DNA of 12,731 nt. Source: an uncultured Ruminococcus sp. (lineage in GTDB: Bacteria; Bacillota; Clostridia; Oscillospirales; Ruminococcaceae). Position 1 is the first letter of the stretch. The number at the start of each line of letters is the position of its first letter. The stretch is from positions 1-12,731 of the forward strand of contig CAMCOJ010000026.1 in the NCBI GenBank assembly GCA_945876405.1. Direction: 5' to 3'. This document shows, in pieces, positions 1 through 6,998 of the stretch. Below the pieces are notes generated by a model. The model was not told the origin of the DNA. It saw only the letters and a program-made list of their open reading frames with translations, and ran no database searches. The translations under genes were made by a program, and so were the position numbers.

Positions 1-1053
1 TTCCGGAATTTCCGCCTGAGGTATTCCCCTGCCGTTGTCAGACAGAGTTATCACTGCACTTAACGGTGTCTCGGAAAGACTTATCTTTACTTCTGTGCAT
101 TCCGAATGGTCAGCTGCATTTTTCAGAAGATTTACAACTGCCTCGGAAAGCCATACTGCGTCAAAATCAAAAAACACATCCCTGCTGTAATCTCTTACAA
201 TATTTATACTTCTGCTCTCAAAAACAGGCTGTATTTTCTGAATGGATTTTTCGCACAGATTTCTGAGATTGCCGGGTTTCATTTCGTACTCTACTGCACC
301 GGCATTTAATTTTGCAAGTCTTAGTGCTGAGAAAATGAGGCTTTCCATATCATCAATGCTTTCGTTTATTTCATCTGAAAGCTGAACTGTTTTTTCATCT
401 GTAAGTCCGTCCATGCTGTCAAGAATATCGTTATTAAGCCTGATTACTGCAAGTGAATTTTTCAGCTGGTGGGAAAAATCAGAAAGAAATTCCCGTAAAA
501 AATCACGTTCTGCAGTAAGTTTTCCGGTGAGAAACATCATTCTCTCGCCGAGGCGGGAAACTGAATAAGCAAGTCTTTCCAGGCAGCTCAGATGCTCATC
601 ATACTGTCCCCTTACAGCTCCGCCCTTTTCAGTTATCTCCGCACATTCACTGTTCAGTTTTTCCATACCGGAGTAAACTTTCATAAGCGGAATCATTGCA
701 GCGAGATAACCGGCTGTACATAAAAACAGCGCCGACAGGAACAAACATATAAAAACTTTTTTTCTCACCTGATAAAAAAAATCGAGATACGATGGATCTG
801 TATCTCTTAAAAGGCCATACTGCCCGCTGATTTTTTCGCCGGCTGATATTTCTTCATCATCAGGAAAAGAGGAAAAATCAGTACTTCCTCCGGCTGCTGC
901 TATTACGTATGAAATATGATCTTCCGTTATTCTTTCTGCACAGTACTGAGAAAGAAAACAGCTTCCGGCAAAGGATAAAACAAGGAGTATTAAATACAAA
1001 AACGTTATCCTTCCGGGAGCTTTATTGTTTATGAATTTGTCTGTTGTGTCCAC
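1..1053 (-). CDS. Sensor histidine kinase, partial (C-terminal end cut by window edge)
   Basis: This is a membrane histidine kinase that would phosphorylate the response regulator encoded just upstream. I read 351 codons before the frame runs off base 1. Two hydrophobic segments, about residues 16-36 and 100-122, flank a roughly 60-residue extracytoplasmic loop that could be the sensor. The H-box contains FSHQLKNSL with phospho-accepting His195. The N-box reads LSEAVVNLLKNAADHSE (about 302-318), and the G1 box reads SDNGRGIP (338-345). The rest of the ATPase lid lies outside the window. I chose a GTG start at 1051-1053, inside the last codons of the regulator gene; the frame has no ATG near the N-terminus before TM1, and an AGAGGA lies 11 bases upstream. 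The 25-base overlap implies translational coupling. The sensed signal is unknown; metal or envelope stress are guesses from the neighbouring ABC ATPase. Confidence 0.9.
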   Translation of the reverse strand, partial: MDTTDKFINNKAPGRITFLYLILLVLSFAGSCFLSQYCAERITEDHISYVIAAAGGSTDFSSFPDDEEISAGEKISGQYGLLRDTDPSYLDFFYQVRKKVFICLFLSALFLCTAGYLAAMIPLMKVYSGMEKLNSECAEITEKGGAVRGQYDEHLSCLERLAYSVSRLGERMMFLTGKLTAERDFLREFLSDFSHQLKNSLAVIRLNNDILDSMDGLTDEKTVQLSDEINESIDDMESLIFSALRLAKLNAGAVEYEMKPGNLRNLCEKSIQKIQPVFESRSINIVRDYSRDVFFDFDAVWLSEAVVNLLKNAADHSECTEVKISLSETPLSAVITLSDNGRGIPQAEIPE

Positions 1054-1634
1054 TTGTAACCCATTCCTCTTCTTGTCACAATCTTTCCGTTGGTCAGTTT
1101 CTCACGAAGTCTGCTGACAGTTACGGAAAGTGTATTGTCATTTACAAAGTTGCCCTTCGAATCCCACAGGTGTGCGAGTATCTGGTCCCGAGTGACAAAC
1201 TGCTCCTTATTCAGCATGAGATAATCAAGCAGACTTTTTTCAAGTGATGTGAGATTGCTGTCCTCTTCGGGTTCGGAATAGCATCTTCTGTAGACTGCAT
1301 TTACACGCATTATAAGCTCCCGGAGTCTGAAAGGCTTCGTAATATAATCATCTCCGCCGCAGCTGAACCCGCTGATTATGTCTTTTTCCTCGTCACAGGA
1401 TGTGAGGAAAATAACAGGAGTGCGTGAGGACACTGAACGTATTTTTCTGCAGAAATCAATTCCGGTTCCGTCGGGCAGGATTACATCAAGGAGAATGAGC
1501 TTTGCAGCGGTATATTTTTCAAGAGCCTGCTCAACAGTGAAGGCAGAATCCGTTTCGTACCCTTCTGCACTCAGTGACATCACAAGGCTGCTGTTAAGTT
1601 TCGTGTCATCTTCTACTATCAGAATATTTTTCAT
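1029..1634 (-). CDS. OmpR-family response regulator
   Basis: This is a two-component DNA-binding response regulator of 201 residues. The receiver domain (about 1-115) has the acidic pocket E8-D9-D10, phosphoacceptor D50 in the sequence LILLDVILPDG, switch T78 in VIFLTS, and K100 in YITKPF, so it should be phosphorylatable. A winged-helix effector domain occupies about 127-198, ending in the typical SRLREKL recognition helix and a RRGMGYKW wing. It is slightly shorter than most OmpR-type proteins because the interdomain linker is short. It starts three bases after the ABC ATPase stop codon and overlaps the histidine kinase start by 25 bases. The three genes are therefore almost certainly one transcript. 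The target promoter is not evident in the window. Confidence 0.95.
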   Translation of the reverse strand: MKNILIVEDDTKLNSSLVMSLSAEGYETDSAFTVEQALEKYTAAKLILLDVILPDGTGIDFCRKIRSVSSRTPVIFLTSCDEEKDIISGFSCGGDDYITKPFRLRELIMRVNAVYRRCYSEPEEDSNLTSLEKSLLDYLMLNKEQFVTRDQILAHLWDSKGNFVNDNTLSVTVSRLREKLTNGKIVTRRGMGYKWTQQTNS

Positions 1635-1637
1635 ATA

Positions 1638-2348
1638 TCATTGCTCCTCTTCGCCAATCATACGAAGATAGATATCTGTATCTTTATATTCCTCAACTGT
1701 TCCGAAGAACTGCACTTTCCTTCCCATGTGAAGTATTCTTGTGCCGTACTTTACTGCACTCGGTATATCATGGGAAACCATGATTACTGTTATGCCGTGG
1801 CTGTTAAGGTGTTTTATTATTGTGTACATCTCTGCTGTAACCACAGGGTCGAGTCCGGTCACAGGCTCGTCAAGAATAAGCAGACTTCTTGTTGCACACA
1901 GGGCTCTGGCAAGAAGTACTCTCTGCTGCTGTCCTCCTGAAAGGTCACGGTATGATTTTTTTGAAAGGTCTTTTATGCCGAGAAGCTCCATGTTCTTGTA
2001 TGCCTTTTCCTTCTGTTTGTGTGAAAAAAACGGACGGAAACCGTTCTGATTAAGGCACCCTGAAAGAACAACTTCATAAACACTCGCAGGAAAATCCCTC
2101 TGCACAACTGTCTGCTGCGGAAGATAGCCTATTTCCTGCTTTTTGATAAGCCTGTAGTCAATCTCACCTGAGTTTATCTTAATCAGTCCGAGAAGCCCCT
2201 TCATAAGCGTACTTTTACCCGAACCGTTTTCGCCAACAATACAGAGATAATCACCTTTGCAGATATCAAAGCTTACATCCTCGACTGCTACTTTTTTGTC
2301 ATAGTTTATAGTTACATTTTTGCATGAAATGAGAATTTCGTTTTCCAT
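1638..2348 (-). CDS. Metal-type (ZnuC/AdcC/MntB-like) ABC transporter ATP-binding protein
   Basis: This is the cytosolic ATPase subunit of an ABC importer, most like the zinc/manganese uptake family by overall sequence. All nucleotide-binding motifs are intact in its 236 residues: Walker A GENGSGKST (39-47), Q-loop Q78 in YLPQQ, signature LSGGQQQR (136-143), Walker B LLILDEP with catalytic E161, and switch H193 in VSHD. I chose the ATG at 2348 because the protein then has the family's usual length and begins MENEIL. The same frame stays open upstream to 2468, but that part is toxin-derived sequence, not a family N-terminus. A weak AAAGATGG lies 9 bases before the start. Unusually, no permease or substrate-binding lipoprotein adjoins it; instead it is followed within three bases by a response regulator. 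A permease could lie beyond the left edge. Substrate specificity is inferred, not shown. Confidence 0.88.
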   Translation of the reverse strand: MENEILISCKNVTINYDKKVAVEDVSFDICKGDYLCIVGENGSGKSTLMKGLLGLIKINSGEIDYRLIKKQEIGYLPQQTVVQRDFPASVYEVVLSGCLNQNGFRPFFSHKQKEKAYKNMELLGIKDLSKKSYRDLSGGQQQRVLLARALCATRSLLILDEPVTGLDPVVTAEMYTIIKHLNSHGITVIMVSHDIPSAVKYGTRILHMGRKVQFFGTVEEYKDTDIYLRMIGEEEQ

Positions 2349-2378
2349 ATATTTTATCCATCTTTCGTTTGCTGTATT

Positions 2379-2511
2379 TAATGCATTGACTAACATATTG
2401 AACGCAATGTTCCTGAACAGTTGCTCATTTTTTGAGAAAAACAGTGCAGAAATCAACAATCTTGTCAAGATCTCTCAAAGCTTCAGGAGAGAATTTCAGA
2501 GAAAATTTCAT
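2379..2511 (-). pseudogene. ParE/RelE-type toxin, truncated and frameshifted remnant
   Basis: The ATG at 2511 overlaps the antitoxin stop codon as ATGA, the usual antitoxin-toxin arrangement. The first 28 codons start MKFSLKFSPEALRDLDKIVD, which resembles the N-terminus of ParE/RelE-family toxins, but a TGA ends the frame at 2425-2427 directly after a run of six A (minus strand, 2428-2433). Removing one A continues the family-like sequence as LKNEQLFRNIAFNML up to about 2379. After that the resemblance stops and the ATPase gene follows. A full toxin has about 90-100 residues, so more than half is missing, including the catalytic C-terminal region. I infer an inactive remnant produced by a frameshift and a 3' deletion. 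A sequencing error in the A-run could explain the frameshift but not the missing second half. Confidence 0.75.
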
Positions 2512-2771
2512 ACATTTTTCTCCCTGAAATGTCTGCGTACATCGGAAGAATCAATCCAGCCCTGTTCCTCACCGGAACGTTTACCTTTTTCAAGCTCACA
2601 CATAAGGTGTAATGCAGCTTTGGTTTTCTCGTATTCTTCCTGCTCCGTAATGTCGATAATCGCATAGCAGCCTCTGCCATTTTTAGTAAGATACACAGGC
2701 GAACCAACAGCAACATTATCAAGCACAGAGGAATAATTTCTGAGATCTGAGATAGGTACAATATTTGGCAT
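2508..2771 (-). CDS. Phd/YefM-family antitoxin, probably orphaned
   Basis: This is an 87-residue type II antitoxin, expected to bind DNA with its N-terminal Phd/YefM fold and to neutralise a toxin with its C-terminal part. The N-terminus (MPNIVPISDLRNYSSVLDNV) followed by PVYLTKNGRGCYAIIDI is typical of the family. The C-terminal third is charged and probably disordered without a partner. I chose the ATG at 2771 because AAGGAGTG lies 7 bases upstream; the earlier ATG at 2789 would place the ribosome binding site inside the gene. The toxin gene that overlaps its stop is truncated, so the antitoxin has no intact partner here. Known members repress their own promoter, so this one may now regulate the downstream ABC ATPase and two-component genes. 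That role is inference. Confidence 0.9.
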   Translation of the reverse strand: MPNIVPISDLRNYSSVLDNVAVGSPVYLTKNGRGCYAIIDITEQEEYEKTKAALHLMCELEKGKRSGEEQGWIDSSDVRRHFREKNV

Positions 2772-2796
2772 AGTCAGCACTCCTTTCACTACATAT

Positions 2797-2825
2797 ATTA
2801 TACTTCAAAGAAAAATATGAGTCAA
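2797..2825 (-). promoter_or_regulatory. Sigma-A promoter of the antitoxin operon
   Basis: On the minus strand TTGACT (2820-2825) and TATAAT (2797-2802) are separated by exactly 17 bases, which is almost perfect sigma-A consensus. The predicted transcription start is about 20 bases before the antitoxin ribosome binding site. No other convincing promoter is visible between here and the ABC ATPase, so this one probably also serves the ATPase, response regulator and kinase genes. Confidence 0.8.
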
Positions 2826-2960
2826 TATTCACAGTAAAGTTTTATGATAAATCAAACGTAGAAGGCTACTATTCACGGTCACAGAGACAGATTTTTAGTA
2901 ATACAACAGGAAATATATAACCTTTACAGAAAGTTTATAGGATTATACCCCGATAAACTA

Positions 2961-2989
2961 TTGATTTTTTGGATAAAAAGAGGTACAAT
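2961..2989 (+). promoter_or_regulatory. Sigma-A promoter of the AAA_14/DUF4143 ATPase gene
   Basis: TTGATT (2961-2966) and TACAAT (2984-2989) have a 17-base spacer. Transcription would start near 2996, giving a short leader of about 20 bases that contains the AAAGGAGG ribosome binding site (3001-3008). It diverges from the antitoxin promoter. The roughly 135 bases between the two -35 boxes are AT-rich and show no clear operator. Confidence 0.75.
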
Positions 2990-3016
2990 ATAGGTATGAA
3001 AAAGGAGGAATGCATC

Positions 3017-4228
3017 ATGATTTACAGAAAAACATATATGGATAAAATTATTCCGTTTATTGACACCCCGTTTGTAAAAATCCTGACTGGTGTACGCCGC
3101 TGCGGAAAGAGTACTGTCATGGAGATGATAAAGGAAGAACTTCTTCAAAGAGGCATCAGCAAAGAGAATATCATATCCTATCGTTTTGACTCCCTTGAAA
3201 ATGAAGAAATTGATACCGCATCCAAACTGTACAAAGAGATAAAAAGACAAGTCAGGAAAGATGAAAAAATGTATATCTTCCTTGATGAGATTCAGGAAGT
3301 AAAGGACTGGGAGAAAGCGGCCAATTCATTTCTTTCAGACTTTGGGGCTGATGTATATGTTACAGGTTCCAACTCAAGGATGATGTCTTCCGAGATATCA
3401 ACATATCTGACAGGCAGATATGTGTCTTTCAGAATCTATCCGTTGTCATTCTCTGAATATCTTGAATTCAGAAAAACTTATGCTGACTGGAATGACATCT
3501 ACAGCGAATTCGCCAGATATATCAGGTTTGGCGGTTTCCCTGCATTGCAGCTCCAGGAGTATTCACTTGATTCAGCTTACACAGTGGTCAGGGATATATA
3601 TAACTCTACGATTTTTACCGATATTGTTAAACGTAGTCAGATCAGGAAAATTGACCAGCTGGAACGTATTGTAAAATACACCTTCTCAAATACAGGACAG
3701 ACATTCTCGGCACTTAGTCTTTCGAAATACCTTAAATGTCAGAACCGAGCCATGGATCCTGAAACGGTGTATAACTATCTGAGTAAGCTGGAAAGTGCCT
3801 ACATTCTTCACAGATGCTCACGTTTTGATATCAGGGGTAAGGAAATCCTTAAGACTCAGGAGAAGTTCTACCTGGCAGACCCGGCATTCAGATTTGCAGT
3901 TCTGGGATTTAATGAAGATGATGTAGCAAGCACTCTGGAAAATATAGTTTTTCTGGAACTCAGACACCGCGGTTATGATGTGTATGTAGGAAAACTTGAC
4001 CATAATGAGATTGATTTTGTTGCTGTAAGGCAAAATGAAAAGCTGTACATTCAGATTGCTCAGGAAATAAGCAGTGAGAAAACAAAAGAACGAGAATACG
4101 GAAACCTGCTGTCCATTGCAGACAATTATCCGAAATACGTGCTAAGAACGGATATTCTTACAGGAGGCAATCACGAAGGCATAAAGACTATGCATGTGGC
4201 TGATTTTTTGCTAAGTGGGGATTACTGA
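3017..4228 (+). CDS. AAA_14/DUF4143-family ATP-binding protein
   Basis: This 403-residue protein belongs to a widespread prokaryotic ATPase family that pairs an AAA domain with a C-terminal DUF4143 domain; its biological role is not established. Walker A is TGVRRCGKST (24-33). Walker B is YIFLDEIQEV (86-95, D90 and E91), and a sensor-like VTGSNSRMM follows at about 115-123. The middle section (about 135-290) contains the family's LTGRY, YPLSFSEYL and FGGFP motifs. The C-terminus has a restriction-endonuclease-like pattern: EIDFV (about 331-335) followed by a YIQIAQE strand. I chose the ATG at 3017 because AAAGGAGG sits 8 bases before it; an in-frame ATG at 2969 lies upstream of the -10 box. 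The gene is monocistronic, with its own promoter, and converges on the secretion operon. Such genes often move independently, so it may be an insertion between the two minus-strand blocks. Confidence 0.92.
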   Translation: MIYRKTYMDKIIPFIDTPFVKILTGVRRCGKSTVMEMIKEELLQRGISKENIISYRFDSLENEEIDTASKLYKEIKRQVRKDEKMYIFLDEIQEVKDWEKAANSFLSDFGADVYVTGSNSRMMSSEISTYLTGRYVSFRIYPLSFSEYLEFRKTYADWNDIYSEFARYIRFGGFPALQLQEYSLDSAYTVVRDIYNSTIFTDIVKRSQIRKIDQLERIVKYTFSNTGQTFSALSLSKYLKCQNRAMDPETVYNYLSKLESAYILHRCSRFDIRGKEILKTQEKFYLADPAFRFAVLGFNEDDVASTLENIVFLELRHRGYDVYVGKLDHNEIDFVAVRQNEKLYIQIAQEISSEKTKEREYGNLLSIADNYPKYVLRTDILTGGNHEGIKTMHVADFLLSGDY

Positions 4229-4242
4229 GAAATGGTTTTTTT
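4208..4242 (+). terminator. Possible weak intrinsic terminator after the ATPase gene
   Basis: CTAAGT (4211-4216) can pair with ACTGAG (4224-4229), with one mismatch and a seven-base loop. A run of seven T follows at 4236-4242. The stem overlaps the stop codon and is short, so this is only a candidate. The 33-base gap to the convergent operon holds no stronger hairpin for either strand. Confidence 0.3.
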
Positions 4243-4261
4243 ATATCCAAATTCCCCCTCG

Positions 4262-5656
4262 TTATATCACAGGCGTAATCCGGACATCAAATACCACACG
4301 GCCTATTTTCAGAACAGAGCCGCTGAAAAGTTCGGTTTCTTCTGTTACTTCCTCTCCGTCAACATAGGTGTGGTTTAGCGAGCCAAGATCTTCAATATAT
4401 ATTTTTGAATTTCTTGAAAAAATACGGCAGTGCTTCTGGGATACGCTTCTCTCATTGTAGATAATTACATCTGACATAGACTGATTGCGTCCGATAACAG
4501 TTTCCTTTGCAGATGAAATCTCTATAACATGCTGAGGATTTCCGGTTTCGGTAAGTGTAATCTTCTGTTCTGTGTTTTCTCTGAAAAGTATGCGGGTTGA
4601 GACCGTGCTGAGTATGGTGCCTATCGAACTGTTCTTTCTGGAAAGGGGAACGGTAACGTGAGGCTGTTCCGCTGCAGTGTTTTTCTCCGGGGATGCGGAG
4701 ATTTTTTTCTTTCTCAGTAAAACGACAAATGCAATGGCAAGGGCAGCGGCGGCGGCTGAAACCAAAGCAACAAGGGTCTTCAGATTCTTAACTGATTTTT
4801 CCGCCATTTCACTTCTTCTGTCACCGGTATCAACTGTTTTTTCCAGTGCAATATCAGCTTCATCACCGTGCAGGCTTATGTATATCCGTTTTTCCCCGCC
4901 TGTTCCTATAGCCTCATCGCTAAGTTCCGTACTGAGAAAATATATATCCGACATATCGGAAGCCATCTGTGCAGCTTTTTCGCAGTCGGACTCAGAAGAA
5001 ACTGAACAGTATCCCAGGCATCCGCCAAGCGAAGTAAGATTTTTCTCATACAGCATATCACCGTCAGTTACAATAAAATACACCTGAATATCACTGCAGC
5101 CGCTTTTTAGTCTGGTGTCTGTAAGATTTACTTCAGCACTTGAAGTAAATACAATAAGACGGTCAAAAACATTTTCTTCCGGATTATAATATTTTTCCTG
5201 ATAGTCACAGAGCAACTGGTACAAATCCGCCTGTTCAGCTGCAGGTTCTGTGTTCTCGGCAGCATCAAGTATTTTCATCTGATTTGACGTCAGGTCGCAC
5301 AGCTGTTCTGTTCCATTACCTGTGAATGAAAAAAGTCTGAACAGTTCATTTTCACCTGACACCGAAAGAAGTTCTCTGAGTATTCCGGAAGTCAGGCTTT
5401 CCCCGCCCGGAGTGATTAGTACAGAAGTATGTACCCGGTCTCCCTCATCGGTTTTCCGGAAGTCAGTTAATTCTGTTTTTGTTCCGCCTGCATTTATATC
5501 CGATACGCTTAGATTATCATAAGGAAGTCTTAAAAAAGCTGAAAAATGATTTTCACTGTACCAGCTCTTAATTATTTTTCCCTCTGCTGCCTCCGCAGTA
5601 ACCGGAGCAGAAAAAACTATCACTGCAGCCAGTGCAGCCATCAGCCTGTTCTTCAT
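4262..5656 (-). CDS. Membrane-anchored protein with exported domain and cytosolic FHA domain (T7SS-locus component)
   Basis: I do not recognise a named family for the whole 464-residue protein. It begins with a signal peptide (hydrophobic core about 5-18, AEA/AEG cleavage near residue 23-24). An exported region of about 265 residues follows. It contains hydrophobic-strand patterns such as RLIVFTSS and VYFIVTDGD that could form a vWA- or Rossmann-like fold, and six cysteines. A single membrane helix lies at about 294-314, followed by RKKK, which fits a cytosolic C-terminus. A linker leads to an FHA domain at about 378-460 with the signature residues: VIGR (387-390), S406-QKH409 and N428-HTYVDG. 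FHA domains bind phosphothreonine, yet no Ser/Thr kinase is in the window. It is the last gene of the operon and its start overlaps the previous stop as ATGA, with AAGGAGC 8 bases upstream. It may take the structural place of the missing EssB; that is speculation. Confidence 0.85.
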   Translation of the reverse strand: MKNRLMAALAAVIVFSAPVTAEAAEGKIIKSWYSENHFSAFLRLPYDNLSVSDINAGGTKTELTDFRKTDEGDRVHTSVLITPGGESLTSGILRELLSVSGENELFRLFSFTGNGTEQLCDLTSNQMKILDAAENTEPAAEQADLYQLLCDYQEKYYNPEENVFDRLIVFTSSAEVNLTDTRLKSGCSDIQVYFIVTDGDMLYEKNLTSLGGCLGYCSVSSESDCEKAAQMASDMSDIYFLSTELSDEAIGTGGEKRIYISLHGDEADIALEKTVDTGDRRSEMAEKSVKNLKTLVALVSAAAAALAIAFVVLLRKKKISASPEKNTAAEQPHVTVPLSRKNSSIGTILSTVSTRILFRENTEQKITLTETGNPQHVIEISSAKETVIGRNQSMSDVIIYNERSVSQKHCRIFSRNSKIYIEDLGSLNHTYVDGEEVTEETELFSGSVLKIGRVVFDVRITPVI

Positions 5657-6057
5657 CTCTTCTGCTCCTTTGAAATTTTACTGATCACAAGTCTGCTCAG
5701 TTCGTCCTCGTGCTTAAGGGCGTGAGTAAAGAGCAGTTCACCTTCATCGTACTCTTTTGATTTTTCAACAATGACATCGCCGTGCTGTTGAAAAATGTGT
5801 TTTCTTAGAAGAGCTTTCACACGCTCTTCCGTCTCTTCGTATTCCGACACAGCCTTTTCTGTTAATACAGCAGCCTCTTCCGCAAACTGTGCCTCCTCAG
5901 AAAGTATTTTTTCTGCTTCAGAAAAATTTTCTGAAACATCTCCGGCAGCTGCCGCACGACGAATGGAATCCGCGTCGGAGCGAAGAGATTCCGATAATCT
6001 TCTGAATCCGGAAATACATTCTTCCGCATCAGAACAGTTAAAATTAATTCTTTTCAT
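5653..6057 (-). CDS. Acidic alpha-helical protein of the T7SS operon, unknown function
   Basis: This 134-residue protein is almost entirely predicted helix, with an Ala/Glu-rich coiled-coil-like core at about 40-85 and a more basic C-terminal tail. It has no signal peptide and no membrane segment. YEETE at 73-77 fits the YxxxD/E pattern seen in type VII substrates, but the pattern is short and could be chance. No WxG turn is present. The ATG is preceded by AAAGGA at 5-6 bases. It lies 27 bases after the WXG100-like gene and overlaps the FHA-protein start by four bases. It could be a substrate, a chaperone or a structural partner of the small helical proteins upstream. Confidence 0.8.
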   Translation of the reverse strand: MKRINFNCSDAEECISGFRRLSESLRSDADSIRRAAAAGDVSENFSEAEKILSEEAQFAEEAAVLTEKAVSEYEETEERVKALLRKHIFQQHGDVIVEKSKEYDEGELLFTHALKHEDELSRLVISKISKEQKR

Positions 6058-6084
6058 ATATTCCTTTCCTGCTCAGAACAACAG

Positions 6085-6300
6085 TTAAAATGAAAAATCA
6101 GAAAGTTCACTCCTGTGTGTATTTTCTGCTCCCTCCGGAGTTTCACGAAAACTGTCTGTTTTCTTTTTTATATACTTTATGGAATCGTCAAATGAACTGC
6201 AGAACAAATCCGCTGCTTCTGACTTCCAGTTCTTTTTTATCTCATCATTTATCAGCTGAAGTTCGCTGATTATCCTCTCAAAATTTCCGTATCCGTTCAT
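6085..6300 (-). CDS. Short WXG100-like protein
   Basis: This 71-residue protein resembles the core of WXG100 (EsxA-like) proteins: a first helix (about 5-24), a turn at NWKSEAADLF with W25-K26-S27 in place of W-x-G, and a second helix (about 30-50) ending KYIKKKTDSF. WXG100 proteins are secreted by type VII machines as helical-hairpin dimers and usually have about 100 residues, so this one is short. The final 20 residues look disordered and lack a clear YxxxD/E signal. I chose the ATG at 6300 because it overlaps the previous stop codon as ATGA; the frame is open further upstream but that part lies inside the preceding gene. It may form a heterodimer with the product of the overlapping upstream gene. 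Confidence 0.75.
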   Translation of the reverse strand: MNGYGNFERIISELQLINDEIKKNWKSEAADLFCSSFDDSIKYIKKKTDSFRETPEGAENTHRSELSDFSF

Positions 6301-6533
6301 AATATCCCACCTGAAGCTGAATAAATCCTGCTTTCGCATTCACGGTATTCACTGCATACTTTTTCAAGCAGATCCGAATACTCCTTTATTATTCTTCCGC
6401 ACTGTATCATCTCTTCCCTCTGTTTTTCAGAAGAAATTTTCTCCGCTTCTGAAATCCACTCTTCACTGCGTTTTCTCAGTTCAGATGAAGCATTTTCCAT
6501 TGCCTGAGAAGAAGCTAAAATATTTGTCATCAT
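6297..6533 (-). CDS. Small helical WXG100-like protein with YxxxE tail
   Basis: This 78-residue all-helical protein has a single tryptophan (W26 in SEEWISEAE) near the middle and a second helix that ends in YRECE (63-67). That ending fits the YxxxD/E secretion signal known from WXG100 and related type VII substrates. There is no canonical WxG turn. Size, helicity and position next to a WXG100-like gene suggest an EsxA/EsxB-style partner. Two consecutive ATG codons (6533 and 6530) are possible starts; the first overlaps the upstream stop as ATGA. Both ends overlap neighbouring genes by four bases, so production is tightly coupled to them. Confidence 0.7.
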   Translation of the reverse strand: MMTNILASSQAMENASSELRKRSEEWISEAEKISSEKQREEMIQCGRIIKEYSDLLEKVCSEYRECESRIYSASGGIL

Positions 6534-6721
6534 TTATTCTCCGTTTTTTCTGATTTTATCAGTTCCTCATGCAGATCTGAAAGTCTGCGGTACATCATGC
6601 CGGTTCTCTGGAGCAGAATATCAGAAAGAGCCGAATCACTGCTTTCCGACAGAATCTCCATAAGTGCCTTTACCTCTGCAATACGATCTGCAATACTGTC
6701 TGCAAGTTCATTAATCCTCAT
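6530..6721 (-). CDS. Small helical protein of the T7SS operon, unknown function
   Basis: This 63-residue protein is predicted to form two helices, about residues 2-25 and 29-58, giving a helical hairpin reminiscent of ESAT-6-type proteins. It has no tryptophan and no WxG motif. It lacks a signal peptide and membrane segment. The ATG follows AGGAGT at 9 bases, and that ribosome binding site lies just after the ubiquitin-like gene's stop. Its own stop overlaps the next start as ATGA. I cannot assign a family. It may be a secreted partner or a cytosolic chaperone for the next two gene products. Confidence 0.7.
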   Translation of the reverse strand: MRINELADSIADRIAEVKALMEILSESSDSALSDILLQRTGMMYRRLSDLHEELIKSEKTENK

Positions 6722-6734
6722 TTTCCAGTTACTC

Positions 6735-6998
6735 CTATATCAGCATCAGCCTGCTGCCACTGCATATCCCGCATTCTGAAAGACTGACCTCCGGATCAAG
6801 AGGCAGCTGTGATGTATCGGTAAAAAGATACATACTTCCTTCGTCAAATTTAAAGGACTCCGCTCTCTCAAACTGAATTATTTCCTCAGAAATTTTTTTC
6901 GCTGCCTCACCGGCTCTTATATCATTATCCAGAACAAAATCATATTTTCCCGGAAGAGCCGGACAAAGCACCTCAACTGTGATTTTCTTACTTTTCAA
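6735..6998 (-). CDS. EsaB/YukD-like ubiquitin-fold protein
   Basis: This 87-residue protein resembles EsaB/YukD, the small ubiquitin-like accessory protein of Firmicute type VII systems. The pattern is a first strand ITVEVLCPALPGKYDFVLD, a helix about AGEAAKKISEEI, a central LFTDTSQLPLDPEVSL segment and a final SRLMLI strand, as in a beta-grasp fold. It lacks a C-terminal di-glycine, like other YukD proteins, so conjugation is not expected. I chose the TTG start at 6998 because GAGGTGG lies about 6 bases upstream; another TTG at 7013 is possible but has no such site. The gene overlaps the preceding one by 11 bases. Its presence beside an EssC-like motor and WXG100-like genes is strong context support. 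Confidence 0.82.
   Translation of the reverse strand: MKSKKITVEVLCPALPGKYDFVLDNDIRAGEAAKKISEEIIQFERAESFKFDEGSMYLFTDTSQLPLDPEVSLSECGICSGSRLMLI

Noticed and set aside
2428..2433. Programmed ribosomal frameshift in the toxin
   Set aside because: Even after a frameshift the toxin lacks its C-terminal half, so decay is the simpler explanation.
2349..2468. Upstream extension of the ABC ATPase frame to an ATG at 2468
   Set aside because: The extra 40 residues match the out-of-frame toxin remnant and not the ATPase family; starting at 2348 gives the family's normal length.
4677..5087. Plus-strand frame of 136 codons opposite the FHA-protein gene
   Set aside because: It has low-complexity Ser/Ala-rich composition, typical of the reverse complement of a real gene, and no start signal.
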